Below, piece by piece: positions 6,229 through 12,874 of a stretch of DNA of 12,874 nt. The first letter of the stretch is position 1, and each line of letters opens with the position of its first letter. The stretch covers positions 1 to 12,874 of the forward strand of contig JAUXBV010000034.1 in NCBI GenBank assembly GCA_030619215.1, given 5' to 3'. The position numbers and the translations under genes were made by a program. The notes beneath the pieces were generated by a model. The model was not told the DNA's origin. It was given only the letters and a program-made list of their open reading frames with translations, and made no database searches. Source of the DNA: Fibrobacterota bacterium (GTDB lineage Bacteria; Fibrobacterota; Chitinivibrionia; Chitinivibrionales; JANQEN01).

Positions 6229-7515
6229 TTATTTATTATCGCCATTAAAACCAAAAAAATCATCCATCTGGTCCATGACATCATCGCCTGTAATCAAAGA
6301 GTCACCTTCTGCATCCTCCTTCTCTTTCTCTGCCGGTGGTTTTCCTGGAATGTCCAAATCAAAAAAGCCTCCAACTTCCTTTGTCTTTTGATCCGCCTGT
6401 CCAAGGGTTTCGTCCGGCCGTATTGGCTCCTGTTCCTTTACTGGGGGAAATACGCCAAGTTTTGGCTGCTTCTTACCCATAAGGTCACGCACATCAAATA
6501 TCTGGGTTGCATCTACATCAGCAGACGTTTTTAAAGCAGCTTCATCTTTAGCGGCTTCTGATACCGGTATTGGAGTATCGAATGCAGGCTGCTTTTCCAC
6601 TGATACCGGTTCATCACGCTTCTCTATTTTTTTAATCGTATCTAATGAAATGGCTGCTGTCGCTCCCAATTCAAATGCAGACAATGCCTCCTTACTTTTA
6701 TCTTCCTTCGCTTTGGTTTCAGGGATCTTGGGTTTTTCTATCTCTTTAGGTTTTTCTACTTTTTTTGGCTTCTCTTCCTTTTCTACTTTTTCAACCTTTT
6801 CAGGCTTTTCCTCTTTTTTAGGTTCTTCTTTCTTTTTAGCCTTCTCTATCTCTTTAGGTTTTTCTACTTTTTTTAGCTTCTCTTCCTTTTCTACTCTCTC
6901 TATTTTCTCAGGCTTTTTTACTTCCTTAGGTTTCTCGACTTTCGTTATTTTTTCAACCTCTGTAGGTTTCTCAGCAACAGCCACGTCAACTGATTTTTTA
7001 ATATCTTCCTCAGGAGGAACTTTCTTGGTAACAACTTTTGTTTCCGGCTCAAATGTTGGTAAAGGTTCCTCTCGAACAAATTGATCTACATCCTGAATGA
7101 GGCCTCGTGACACACCCCTTACCGTTTCCCCGGTAGCGCTTACCGGCTTATCAGCTTCACGATGCATTAAGAAGCATTTCTGGTCTACGATAAACCGTTC
7201 GATATTCTTTATGTAATAAGAATCCAAAATGTCAATATTACCATTGAGGGAAGTATTGATTTTATCTACTTTTTCCACCAGGACATTTCTTAATGTATTA
7301 TAATCCATCGTACCAATTCTATAAGCAGAATAGGCATTTTCAATAGAAGCGCATAATTTACCAATAGAATTAACTACTACTTGTCGGTTCTGAGCGCTTT
7401 GATGAATTTTTTTCTGCTGAGAAGAATTAATAAGAATAGCAATTAGAGTAGTAATTAAGCAGCCGAATGAGAATCCTGCAACAATAGCAAGTATTACTTC
7501 AGTAGATATACTCAT
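6229..7515 (-). CDS. Membrane-anchored protein with long Lys/Glu/Pro-rich tail, unknown function
   Basis: I do not recognise this 428-residue protein. Residues 7-29 form a single hydrophobic helix near the N-terminus. Residues 35-120 look folded and helical. Residues 182-275 are an extremely charged Lys/Glu/Pro stretch (words such as VEKPKEIEK). After about 276 there is a low-complexity region with short hydrophobic motifs (ATQIFDVRDLMG, GGFFDLDIPG), ending in an acidic tail DDVMDQMDDFFGF that may be a short binding motif. A 36-residue unit is duplicated (201-226 and 237-262). The ATG at 7513-7515 has AAGGA seven bases upstream. The gene stands alone on the minus strand, converging on rlmB with a 41-base gap. 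The layout suggests a spacer or scaffold that projects from the membrane and spans a distance (inference). Confidence 0.85.
   Translation of the reverse strand: MSISTEVILAIVAGFSFGCLITTLIAILINSSQQKKIHQSAQNRQVVVNSIGKLCASIENAYSAYRIGTMDYNTLRNVLVEKVDKINTSLNGNIDILDSYYIKNIERFIVDQKCFLMHREADKPVSATGETVRGVSRGLIQDVDQFVREEPLPTFEPETKVVTKKVPPEEDIKKSVDVAVAEKPTEVEKITKVEKPKEVKKPEKIERVEKEEKLKKVEKPKEIEKAKKKEEPKKEEKPEKVEKVEKEEKPKKVEKPKEIEKPKIPETKAKEDKSKEALSAFELGATAAISLDTIKKIEKRDEPVSVEKQPAFDTPIPVSEAAKDEAALKTSADVDATQIFDVRDLMGKKQPKLGVFPPVKEQEPIRPDETLGQADQKTKEVGGFFDLDIPGKPPAEKEKEDAEGDSLITGDDVMDQMDDFFGFNGDNK
6738..6895 (-). repeat. 108-bp (36-codon) duplication inside the Lys/Glu/Pro-rich tail
   Basis: The 50-base blocks at 6738-6787 and 6846-6895 agree at 49 of 50 positions and are spaced exactly 108 bases apart. 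Similarity continues more loosely for about 25 further bases. The near-identity at DNA level indicates a recent in-frame duplication or gene conversion rather than mere compositional bias. Confidence 0.8.
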
Positions 7516-7631
7516 GTTTATATCCTTTCAGACAAGGACAAAGGTGATACAAGCAATAATATTCTATAATAAATATAAATAATTCCCCTTTTAAGGCATA
7601 CGCATAAGAACAGAAATTTAACCCTGATTAT

Positions 7632-7650
7632 TCCCGACGAAAAGTCGGGA
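7632..7650. repeat. Perfect hairpin TCCCGAC-gaaaa-GTCGGGA
   Basis: Seven-base arms 7632-7638 and 7644-7650 pair perfectly around a 5-base loop. No T-run follows on either strand, so it is not an intrinsic terminator of standard form. It may be an operator or a structured element in the leader of the minus-strand gene starting at 7515. Confidence 0.55.
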
Positions 7651-7791
7651 CAGGTCATGATTTGAACATAAATTTATACTAAAGCACAAGGTGCCGATTT
7701 ATCGGTATAACATTATGTCCCACAAAGGGGATAATTCGTACTAACAAATACCCTGAAGGGCACTGGGTAAATTTATAAGTACTCATTATAA

Positions 7792-7824
7792 GAGCGGATA
7801 GGCCATTGTCATGTCCTACCGCTC
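7792..7824. repeat. GC-rich inverted repeat with one bulged A
   Basis: GAGCGG-A-TAGG (7792-7802) pairs with CCTACCGCTC (7815-7824) over ten pairs with a single bulged A at 7798 and a 12-base loop. It is GC-rich against a very AT-rich background. No T-run follows. It could be a protein-binding palindrome or an RNA hairpin. Confidence 0.5.
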
Positions 7825-7890
7825 AACATACTGTTTATTAATTAATGGGGTAAAATGAATTTTTAACCTGATTATACTATAAATAAACTC

Positions 7891-7925
7891 AAAAACCTGT
7901 AGCTACTAAACATTTAGCAGCTACA
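7891..7925 (-). terminator. Intrinsic terminator containing the glycosyltransferase stop codon
   Basis: On the minus strand a stem built from TGTAGCTGCTAAA (7925-7913) and TTTAGTAGCTACA (7910-7898) pairs at 12 of 13 positions with a very short loop. GG and five Ts (7895-7891) follow. The TAG stop of the glycosyltransferase gene (7921-7923) lies inside the first arm, so translation ends within the terminator stem. It ends the minus-strand priA-flippase-glycosyltransferase series. Confidence 0.7.
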
Positions 7926-9705
7926 ATGCCCTCCTTGACAGACAATTATACACTTTCCTGTATCTTTTAATTGTATCTCTCCAATTAAACATTGAGAGCG
8001 TGCTAAATCCATTAACAATAAGTTTCGCATAGTCCCCTTTATTATTAAAGATATCAATGGCGGACTCTAAAGCTTCAAATGCAGCATCTACCATAGAGCA
8101 ATACAGCTTTGAAGATAATCTCTGTTTGGGGGATTCTGAAAAAATTAATTTCCATTCTCTCTCAATGTCAATTCCATCGTAATCTTCTCTATACAGTATA
8201 CCGGATGGGCTTAAAGAAACAGCTTTGTCTTTATTAAAAAAGGTTCGAAAATAGGATGGTACATGACATGGGTATACTGACTTAACCTGAGCCCATAATC
8301 CTCCGGTTCCCCGTGCAATAACAGGAGCCCCGTTAATGAAACCCTCGGTAGCTGCGCCGAAAGGTTCATAAAAAGAGGGCATTATAAAAAAGCTTGAACC
8401 ACTGAGGAACTGCATGTAGAGATCCTCCGGAATTATAAATGGCCAGATGGTAATATCGCCCTCAGCCTCATTAACACTGTCAATGAAAAAACGGTATTCC
8501 CGGCTGTTATCAAAAGGCAGATTACTGGGGCTGAATATGAGCTTTGCACTACCTCGTTTCAATTTTTGAAATGCATGAAAAATGACATCATACCCTTTTT
8601 GCATCATATCCAATCGTCCACTGATAAGAAATATTGGAGCATCCTCTTTACCTTTTTTGAAACTTAACTTTCCAATAATTCGTTTATCATCTGCCATTTT
8701 TAACGTTTGAAGCAGGTTTTGACGAAAACTTTCTTTCTTTTTAAGTAGTGAACTGATCTTCCCTTTTTTAGCATCTGAAATAGCTTTCTTACTAAATACT
8801 ATACCCGCTGTGTCAAATAATCCATTACTAATACCAACAGGGGGATTCTTTGAAAAGCAGCCTTGAAGATGGTTTGCAAATACCACTTTTTGGAGCGGAT
8901 CATGCATCAGTTCATAGGCAAACGGCTCGCTTACTGTGGTAAGAGGCGCATCAAGCAACGGAAGGGACATCTGAAGAACCGACCTGCCAAATGATTTACG
9001 CCCAAAATAATATTCTAACTTCCCATCCGGTATTTCAGCATCATATGAATTATGAAGAGTAAACACCGTCTTTGCCGACGCAAGAATCCTACTAAGAACT
9101 GCTAATTTAATTGAAAGGGCTGATGGAGCCGTTTCCCAGTCATTTGCATGGACAAGGACATTCTCTTTAATTTGCAGCTTACTGAGGACAAATGGCACAA
9201 CACTACAAAATGCAAGAGAGTCTTCCAGCAACCTGGTTTTGTCATCATAGCAATAAGGATCCAGATCAGCCTCAAAAAAACCTTCAATATCAACATAATA
9301 TGTTAAAATTGGTGCACTGGTTTCTTTATAACAGGTAACAGATCCTTTAAAAGCGCCTAAACCACAATCAAGACCTGAAAAGGCTTTCTTTATCTCACCG
9401 GAGGTGCAAGCTTCTTTTATAGCTGCATTATTTTTATGAAAAGGCGTGATAAACACAACTCTCTCTCCGCTCTTTGCCAGGTACCGTGGCAGATATTTAG
9501 TAACGGAGCTGAGCCCTCCAAGTGCGGCATACCTGTTCTCAAAAGCAAGAATTACCACCTGCCTTTTCCTGCCCTGATAAACATTAGCGGAACTGCTGAG
9601 AGCTTCTATTTCAGAATCGGAGAGCATTGAATGATATTGAGCCCGAATAGGAGTCCAGGCATCAATTTGTGAACTGAACCTTGAATTATAAATCATGCCG
9701 CTCAT
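7921..9705 (-). CDS. Glycogen/starch-synthase-like glycosyltransferase (GT-B fold)
   Basis: A 594-residue GT-B glycosyltransferase related to glycogen synthases, which build alpha-1,4-glucan from a nucleotide sugar. Visible motifs are LGGLSSVTKYLPRYL (62-76) in the place of the KxGGL loop, HANDWE (186-191), TLHNSYD (216-222), GISNGL (291-296), SGRLDMMQKGYD (362-373), PSFYEPFG (443-450), GTGGL (466-470) and a C-terminal FNWRDTIKRYRKVY like that closing GlgA proteins. It is longer than typical GlgA (about 480 residues), partly through a 48-residue N-terminal extension. The lysine of KxGGL is Ala61, and the Arg-to-Lys spacing (364 to 370) is one residue longer than in E. coli GlgA. The donor or acceptor may therefore differ. 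The ATG overlaps the upstream stop by 4 bases (ATGA), with GGAG six bases before it. A true storage-glycogen role is uncertain. Confidence 0.82.
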   Translation of the reverse strand: MSGMIYNSRFSSQIDAWTPIRAQYHSMLSDSEIEALSSSANVYQGRKRQVVILAFENRYAALGGLSSVTKYLPRYLAKSGERVVFITPFHKNNAAIKEACTSGEIKKAFSGLDCGLGAFKGSVTCYKETSAPILTYYVDIEGFFEADLDPYCYDDKTRLLEDSLAFCSVVPFVLSKLQIKENVLVHANDWETAPSALSIKLAVLSRILASAKTVFTLHNSYDAEIPDGKLEYYFGRKSFGRSVLQMSLPLLDAPLTTVSEPFAYELMHDPLQKVVFANHLQGCFSKNPPVGISNGLFDTAGIVFSKKAISDAKKGKISSLLKKKESFRQNLLQTLKMADDKRIIGKLSFKKGKEDAPIFLISGRLDMMQKGYDVIFHAFQKLKRGSAKLIFSPSNLPFDNSREYRFFIDSVNEAEGDITIWPFIIPEDLYMQFLSGSSFFIMPSFYEPFGAATEGFINGAPVIARGTGGLWAQVKSVYPCHVPSYFRTFFNKDKAVSLSPSGILYREDYDGIDIEREWKLIFSESPKQRLSSKLYCSMVDAAFEALESAIDIFNNKGDYAKLIVNGFSTLSMFNWRDTIKRYRKVYNCLSRRAL

Positions 9706-10673
9706 CTGCTCTCCGATGTCTTTTTATTAATCGAAGTATCAGACAAATACCACAATAGCCCCGCAAAGGCGGGTAAAATAATATTCATGAGAAGAATCAA
9801 TATCGATGTTCCCAGGGATGCTGCCTTAACTGAAAGCATGCTGGTATCACAGGAAACACTCAGGTAGGATAAGAAAAAATGGAAGGAGCCCTCCCGCACC
9901 CCCATATTCCCTATTGTAAAAGATAAAAACGGCATTATTCCATAGGCCTGTCCTATGGCAATGCTGTTTTTTATTAAGGCGCCACACCCAAACATACGTA
10001 ACAGTGTTATAGTCTGTGCGATCAGGCAGAAGTGAGCAATAAACGAATAGAGGAGGGCCTTCTTTCCTGCCGGTGTAAATAGCCTGGGTAAATTCGTAAG
10101 GACTCGATTAAAATATCTCGATACTGCATGATTTTTATCGAATACTTTCCCTGTTGAAAGGAGTGCAAAACCTATTATGCACAATATAAAAGCTGATACT
10201 AAAAAAACTTTCATCTGATCAGTAATACCGATCCTCAGAAAAAATAACTGAAATAAAACACATAAAAATCCTGTCAAGAGAACCGTTATTATAATAAATA
10301 GTTTATCAATGATAACGGCAAATAACGAGTCTCCCTTTCTGTCCTCAGCTATTTTTAATCCGCGAAAAAGCTCTCCAATGCGCCCCGGAGTTATAAAGGC
10401 AAGAAGGTTCCCCCACAGAATCGTCTTCCAGGCGATATGACCTTTTACAGTAAATTTCTGATAGCGGAGGATAATTTCCCAGCGCTTTACCTGGAAGAAA
10501 AGGCCGGCAAAGCTGAAAAATACCGCAAAAGCAATATACTGTAATGATAAATACCCGGTAATTACATTCAGCTCACCGAGCGTAATACTTTTATTAACAA
10601 TAAAAACAAACGCCACTGTAATAACAATTTTAAATAGCCATGAAATGGTCTTATTGCCGGTTACTTTTTTCAT
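9702..10673 (-). CDS. UPF0104 / LPG-synthase-TM flippase-like membrane protein
   Basis: A 323-residue integral membrane protein with about eight hydrophobic helices. The UPF0104 (YbhN/AglD/MprF flippase-type) signatures are visible: FQVKRWEIILRY, WGNLLAFITPGRIGELFRG and FTIGNMGVREGSFHFF. Family members are thought to move or assist lipids or lipid-linked sugars across the membrane; the substrate here is unknown. The ATG at 10671-10673 is the only possible start because an in-frame TAA lies just upstream. No Shine-Dalgarno sequence is visible. It begins 61 bases after priA, and its stop overlaps the start of the glycosyltransferase gene by 4 bases. Tight coupling suggests the two act together on a glycan or glycolipid (inference). 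Confidence 0.85.
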   Translation of the reverse strand: MKKVTGNKTISWLFKIVITVAFVFIVNKSITLGELNVITGYLSLQYIAFAVFFSFAGLFFQVKRWEIILRYQKFTVKGHIAWKTILWGNLLAFITPGRIGELFRGLKIAEDRKGDSLFAVIIDKLFIIITVLLTGFLCVLFQLFFLRIGITDQMKVFLVSAFILCIIGFALLSTGKVFDKNHAVSRYFNRVLTNLPRLFTPAGKKALLYSFIAHFCLIAQTITLLRMFGCGALIKNSIAIGQAYGIMPFLSFTIGNMGVREGSFHFFLSYLSVSCDTSMLSVKAASLGTSILILLMNIILPAFAGLLWYLSDTSINKKTSESR

Positions 10674-10734
10674 ACATTATCAATTCATATACACCATGAA
10701 CATGAAATTAAACAATCATAAAATAGGTTTTTTC

Positions 10735-12874
10735 CTATAACATATTCACCGGATCAACATCTATAATTAATTTCATATCCTTTGGAAGCTTGCTAAACTT
10801 TTTTCGTATACTGGATAATACGCTTTGCATCACCCTGGGAGATCCTGACTTAATAAGTATTGAATATCGATAAACCTTTTTTAACCGGGTTAGGACTGCA
10901 GGAGAGGGGCCAAGTATTGTTAATGCTTTTCCTCCCTGCCGGGAGACAGCTTTAGCTACCTTTTTAATATTCAACCTGACAAGGGCTTCTGCCTCTCCCT
11001 GCATTATAATACGCGTAAGCCTGCTAAAAGGCGGGTACCTCAGCGTCCTTCTATCTACTATCTCATCCTGATAAAAACCATCAAAATCATGTTTCTCCAC
11101 ATACTTGATACCGGCCTCCTGTGGAGAATATGTCTGAATAACAACCTCACCAAGGCTGTCCTTGCGCCCGGCCCGTCCTGCTACCTGCGCTAACAGTTGA
11201 AATGTCTTTTCAGATGCTCTGAAATCCGGAAAATGTAACCCGATATCAGCCTGGAGCACGCCAACAAGTTTTACTCCCGGGAAATTAAGCCCCTTGGCAA
11301 CCATCTGCGTACCAAGGAGTATGTCTGCCTCTCTTTCGGCAAACGTTTCCAGTATTGAAATATGTTTTCCTTTTCGCCTCGTAGTATCCTGATCCATCCT
11401 CAGGATCCGCGCCTGTGGAAAAACAAAATTAAGAAACTCCTCCACTTTCTGAATCCCCGTTCCCTTATAGTTGATCTGCTCGCCGCCGCATTTATTACAG
11501 GTTGAGGGCGCGGGTTCACCATAGCCGCACTGGTGGCACTTTAGCGACATGTTGAAGCGGTGGTAAATCAGGTTTACCGAGCAATTCGGGCATACGTAGA
11601 CATGGCCGCAATCTTTACATATTAGAATCGTTGAAAAACCGCGCCGGTTTAACAACAGTATAATCTGGCGCTTATGCTCAAGTGTCTCCAGTATCCTTTC
11701 CTTTAAATAGCGGGATAAAAATGTCCAGTTATTCTCCCTGTGCTCGATGTTCATATCTATAATCTTTACCCGTGGCAGGGCAGCCTCACCGTACCGTTTT
11801 ACCAGCTTGAGAAGAGTATATTTTCCATTATGTGCATTGTAATAGCTCTCAAAACTCGGCGTGGCACTGCCAAGAACGACAATAGACCCCTGGAATTTTC
11901 CACGCATTACAGCAACATCACGCGCATTATACCGGGGCTCCGGCTCAGATTGCTTATAACTGCCATCATGTTCCTCATCCACAAGGATTAATCCCACATT
12001 ATTCATTGGGGCAAGAATAGCGCTGCGAACACCGATCACTACCCGCTTTCGCCCGGAAACTATTTCCTCAATACTGTCCCGCCTTTCACCGTCCGACATA
12101 CGGCTGTGAATAACTGCAATCTCAGAACCCACTGAATCCTTGAAACGCTGGATTATCTGTGGAGTAAGTGAAATCTCAGGGACCAGGATTATAGCTCCCT
12201 TTCCGGCTTCAAGTGTTCTTTTTACCAGTTCAATATAAACATGCGTTTTGCCGCTACCGGTTATGCCATAAAGCAGGAAAGGCTTCCTCTCTTTCAATGA
12301 ATGATTCCAGATGAATTCAACCGCTTCTTTCTGCTCACCGGTTAAAATAACCGCATCGTCCATTGTTTTCTGATGAAGCTCGGATGCTTCTCTCAGTATC
12401 TGCTTTTGAGATTTTATCAATACCCCTTTGTAAACAAGCGCTGAGAGGATGTGTGTTGAAACTGAATATTTTTTCAACAACTGCAACCTTGTAACGCCCT
12501 CTTTAATATTTCTTAAATTATCAACGGCTTTCCTCTGCCTCTCTGTGAGCTTTTCCGGTATATTTCCAGTATATTTATATACGGTAATAGTTTTTGGACT
12601 CATCTCAGCAAGACGCTTTCGCACCAAAGGTTTAAACACTTTACTCAGGCCGGATTGATAATATGCCGCTATCCACTTATATAGCTCGATAATGGTATGG
12701 CCGGTATAAGTCCAGTGTTTTGATTTAACTTCAAGCACCTCTTTCAGCTCGGGAAAGGTAGATTTTTCCGCAACCTCAACAACAACTCCCCAGATTCTTC
12801 GGCTCTTCAATTCCACTCTCACCGGGACACCAGGGACTATCCTGGAAGTTATTTTCTCAGGAATTGCATAATCA
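10735..12874 (-). CDS. priA: Primosomal replication restart helicase PriA (5' partial)
   Basis: PriA is the 3'-5' helicase that recognises stalled forks and reloads the replisome. Positions are counted from a GTG at 12822: N-terminal DNA-binding part with GVVVEV near 12-17, Walker A GITGSGKT (186-193), DEEHD (282-286), GSATPS (318-323), eight zinc-binding cysteines (402, 405, 411, 414, 429, 432, 442, 445), GTQMVAKGLNFPGV (504-517) and QVAGRAGR (546-553). The C-terminal domain is complete. The GTG is not the real start: 17 further in-frame codons (DYAIPEKITSRIVPGVPV) run to the window edge and match the usual PriA N-terminus, so the true start lies outside. All helicase motifs are intact. It is upstream of, and probably co-transcribed with, the flippase-like gene. 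Confidence 0.97.
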   Translation of the reverse strand, partial: DYAIPEKITSRIVPGVPVRVELKSRRIWGVVVEVAEKSTFPELKEVLEVKSKHWTYTGHTIIELYKWIAAYYQSGLSKVFKPLVRKRLAEMSPKTITVYKYTGNIPEKLTERQRKAVDNLRNIKEGVTRLQLLKKYSVSTHILSALVYKGVLIKSQKQILREASELHQKTMDDAVILTGEQKEAVEFIWNHSLKERKPFLLYGITGSGKTHVYIELVKRTLEAGKGAIILVPEISLTPQIIQRFKDSVGSEIAVIHSRMSDGERRDSIEEIVSGRKRVVIGVRSAILAPMNNVGLILVDEEHDGSYKQSEPEPRYNARDVAVMRGKFQGSIVVLGSATPSFESYYNAHNGKYTLLKLVKRYGEAALPRVKIIDMNIEHRENNWTFLSRYLKERILETLEHKRQIILLLNRRGFSTILICKDCGHVYVCPNCSVNLIYHRFNMSLKCHQCGYGEPAPSTCNKCGGEQINYKGTGIQKVEEFLNFVFPQARILRMDQDTTRRKGKHISILETFAEREADILLGTQMVAKGLNFPGVKLVGVLQADIGLHFPDFRASEKTFQLLAQVAGRAGRKDSLGEVVIQTYSPQEAGIKYVEKHDFDGFYQDEIVDRRTLRYPPFSRLTRIIMQGEAEALVRLNIKKVAKAVSRQGGKALTILGPSPAVLTRLKKVYRYSILIKSGSPRVMQSVLSSIRKKFSKLPKDMKLIIDVDPVNML

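Larger units (their letters stand above)
7516..7920. other. 405-base gene-free region with several hairpins
   Basis: No credible ORF is present on either strand. The region lies upstream of the minus-strand gene starting at 7515 and downstream of the glycosyltransferase gene that ends at 7921. It holds inverted repeats at 7632-7650, 7694-7705, 7738-7782 and 7792-7824, a terminator at its right end, and a short direct repeat near 7618-7631 and 7862-7875. It should contain the promoter and leader of the 7515 gene. A structured RNA or a degenerate small mobile element is possible, but I recognise no known family. Confidence 0.5.

Noticed and set aside
6650..7084. 144-residue plus-strand ORF rich in Ser/Phe/Gly repeats
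   Set aside because: It is the antisense of the Lys/Glu/Pro-rich repeat region of the minus-strand gene. The repeats follow from the opposite strand's codons, and there is no supporting start context.
7618..7875. CRISPR array
   Set aside because: The inverted repeats differ from one another, and there are no regularly spaced identical direct repeats and no cas genes nearby.
10720..10739. Small hairpin ATAGG-AAAAAA-CCTAT followed by TTTTAT after priA on the minus strand
   Set aside because: The stem has only five mostly AT pairs, too weak to call a terminator. The next gene starts 61 bases later on the same strand and could be co-transcribed.
12808..12822. GTG at 12822 as the start of priA
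   Set aside because: Seventeen upstream in-frame codons match the usual PriA N-terminus and run off the window edge, so the gene is partial and this GTG is internal.

Overview
The window carries ten protein-coding genes on about 12.9 kb of moderately AT-rich DNA. Eight are on the minus strand; the histidine kinase gene at the left edge and rlmB are on the plus strand. No rRNA, tRNA, CRISPR array or transposase was recognised. The left and right edges both cut through genes: a large sensor kinase on the left and priA on the right. The gene set (Tat export genes, PriA, RlmB, a GlgA-like glycosyltransferase, and a kinase of the type usually preceded by Ser/Thr kinase and ATPase modules) points to a Gram-negative-type bacterium. 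A planctomycete of the Brocadiales sort or a related candidate phylum would fit the kinase architecture, base composition and intergenic repeats. This placement is an inference, since no rRNA or other firm marker is present.

Layout: (1) 2-2656, plus strand: the C-terminal part of a very large kinase with a TPR-like helical region, a GAF domain and a histidine kinase core. Its first kilobase is far more AT-rich than the rest. (2) 2663-2750: a long imperfect inverted repeat between convergent genes. (3) 5273-2743, minus strand: a compact cluster of tatA, tatC, a TatB-like/5-formyltetrahydrofolate cyclo-ligase fusion, and two ORFs that together resemble one DUF2953 membrane protein divided by an in-frame TAG. 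(4) 5429-6187, plus strand: rlmB, divergent from tatA. (5) 7515-6229, minus strand: a single-pass membrane protein with a long Lys/Glu/Pro-rich tail containing a 36-residue duplication. (6) 7516-7920: a 405-bp gene-free region with several hairpins flanked by a short direct repeat. (7) 12874-7921, minus strand: priA, a UPF0104-type flippase-like membrane protein and a glycogen-synthase-like glycosyltransferase. The last two overlap by 4 bp, and the series ends at an intrinsic terminator whose stem contains the final stop codon.

How the genes work together: the tat cluster appears to encode a whole twin-arginine translocase in the order A-C-B, with the B-like subunit physically joined to a folate enzyme. 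That fusion is the most unusual item in the window. The flippase-like protein and the glycosyltransferase probably act in one envelope or storage-glycan process. The remaining genes (priA for replication restart, rlmB for ribosome modification) are ordinary housekeeping.
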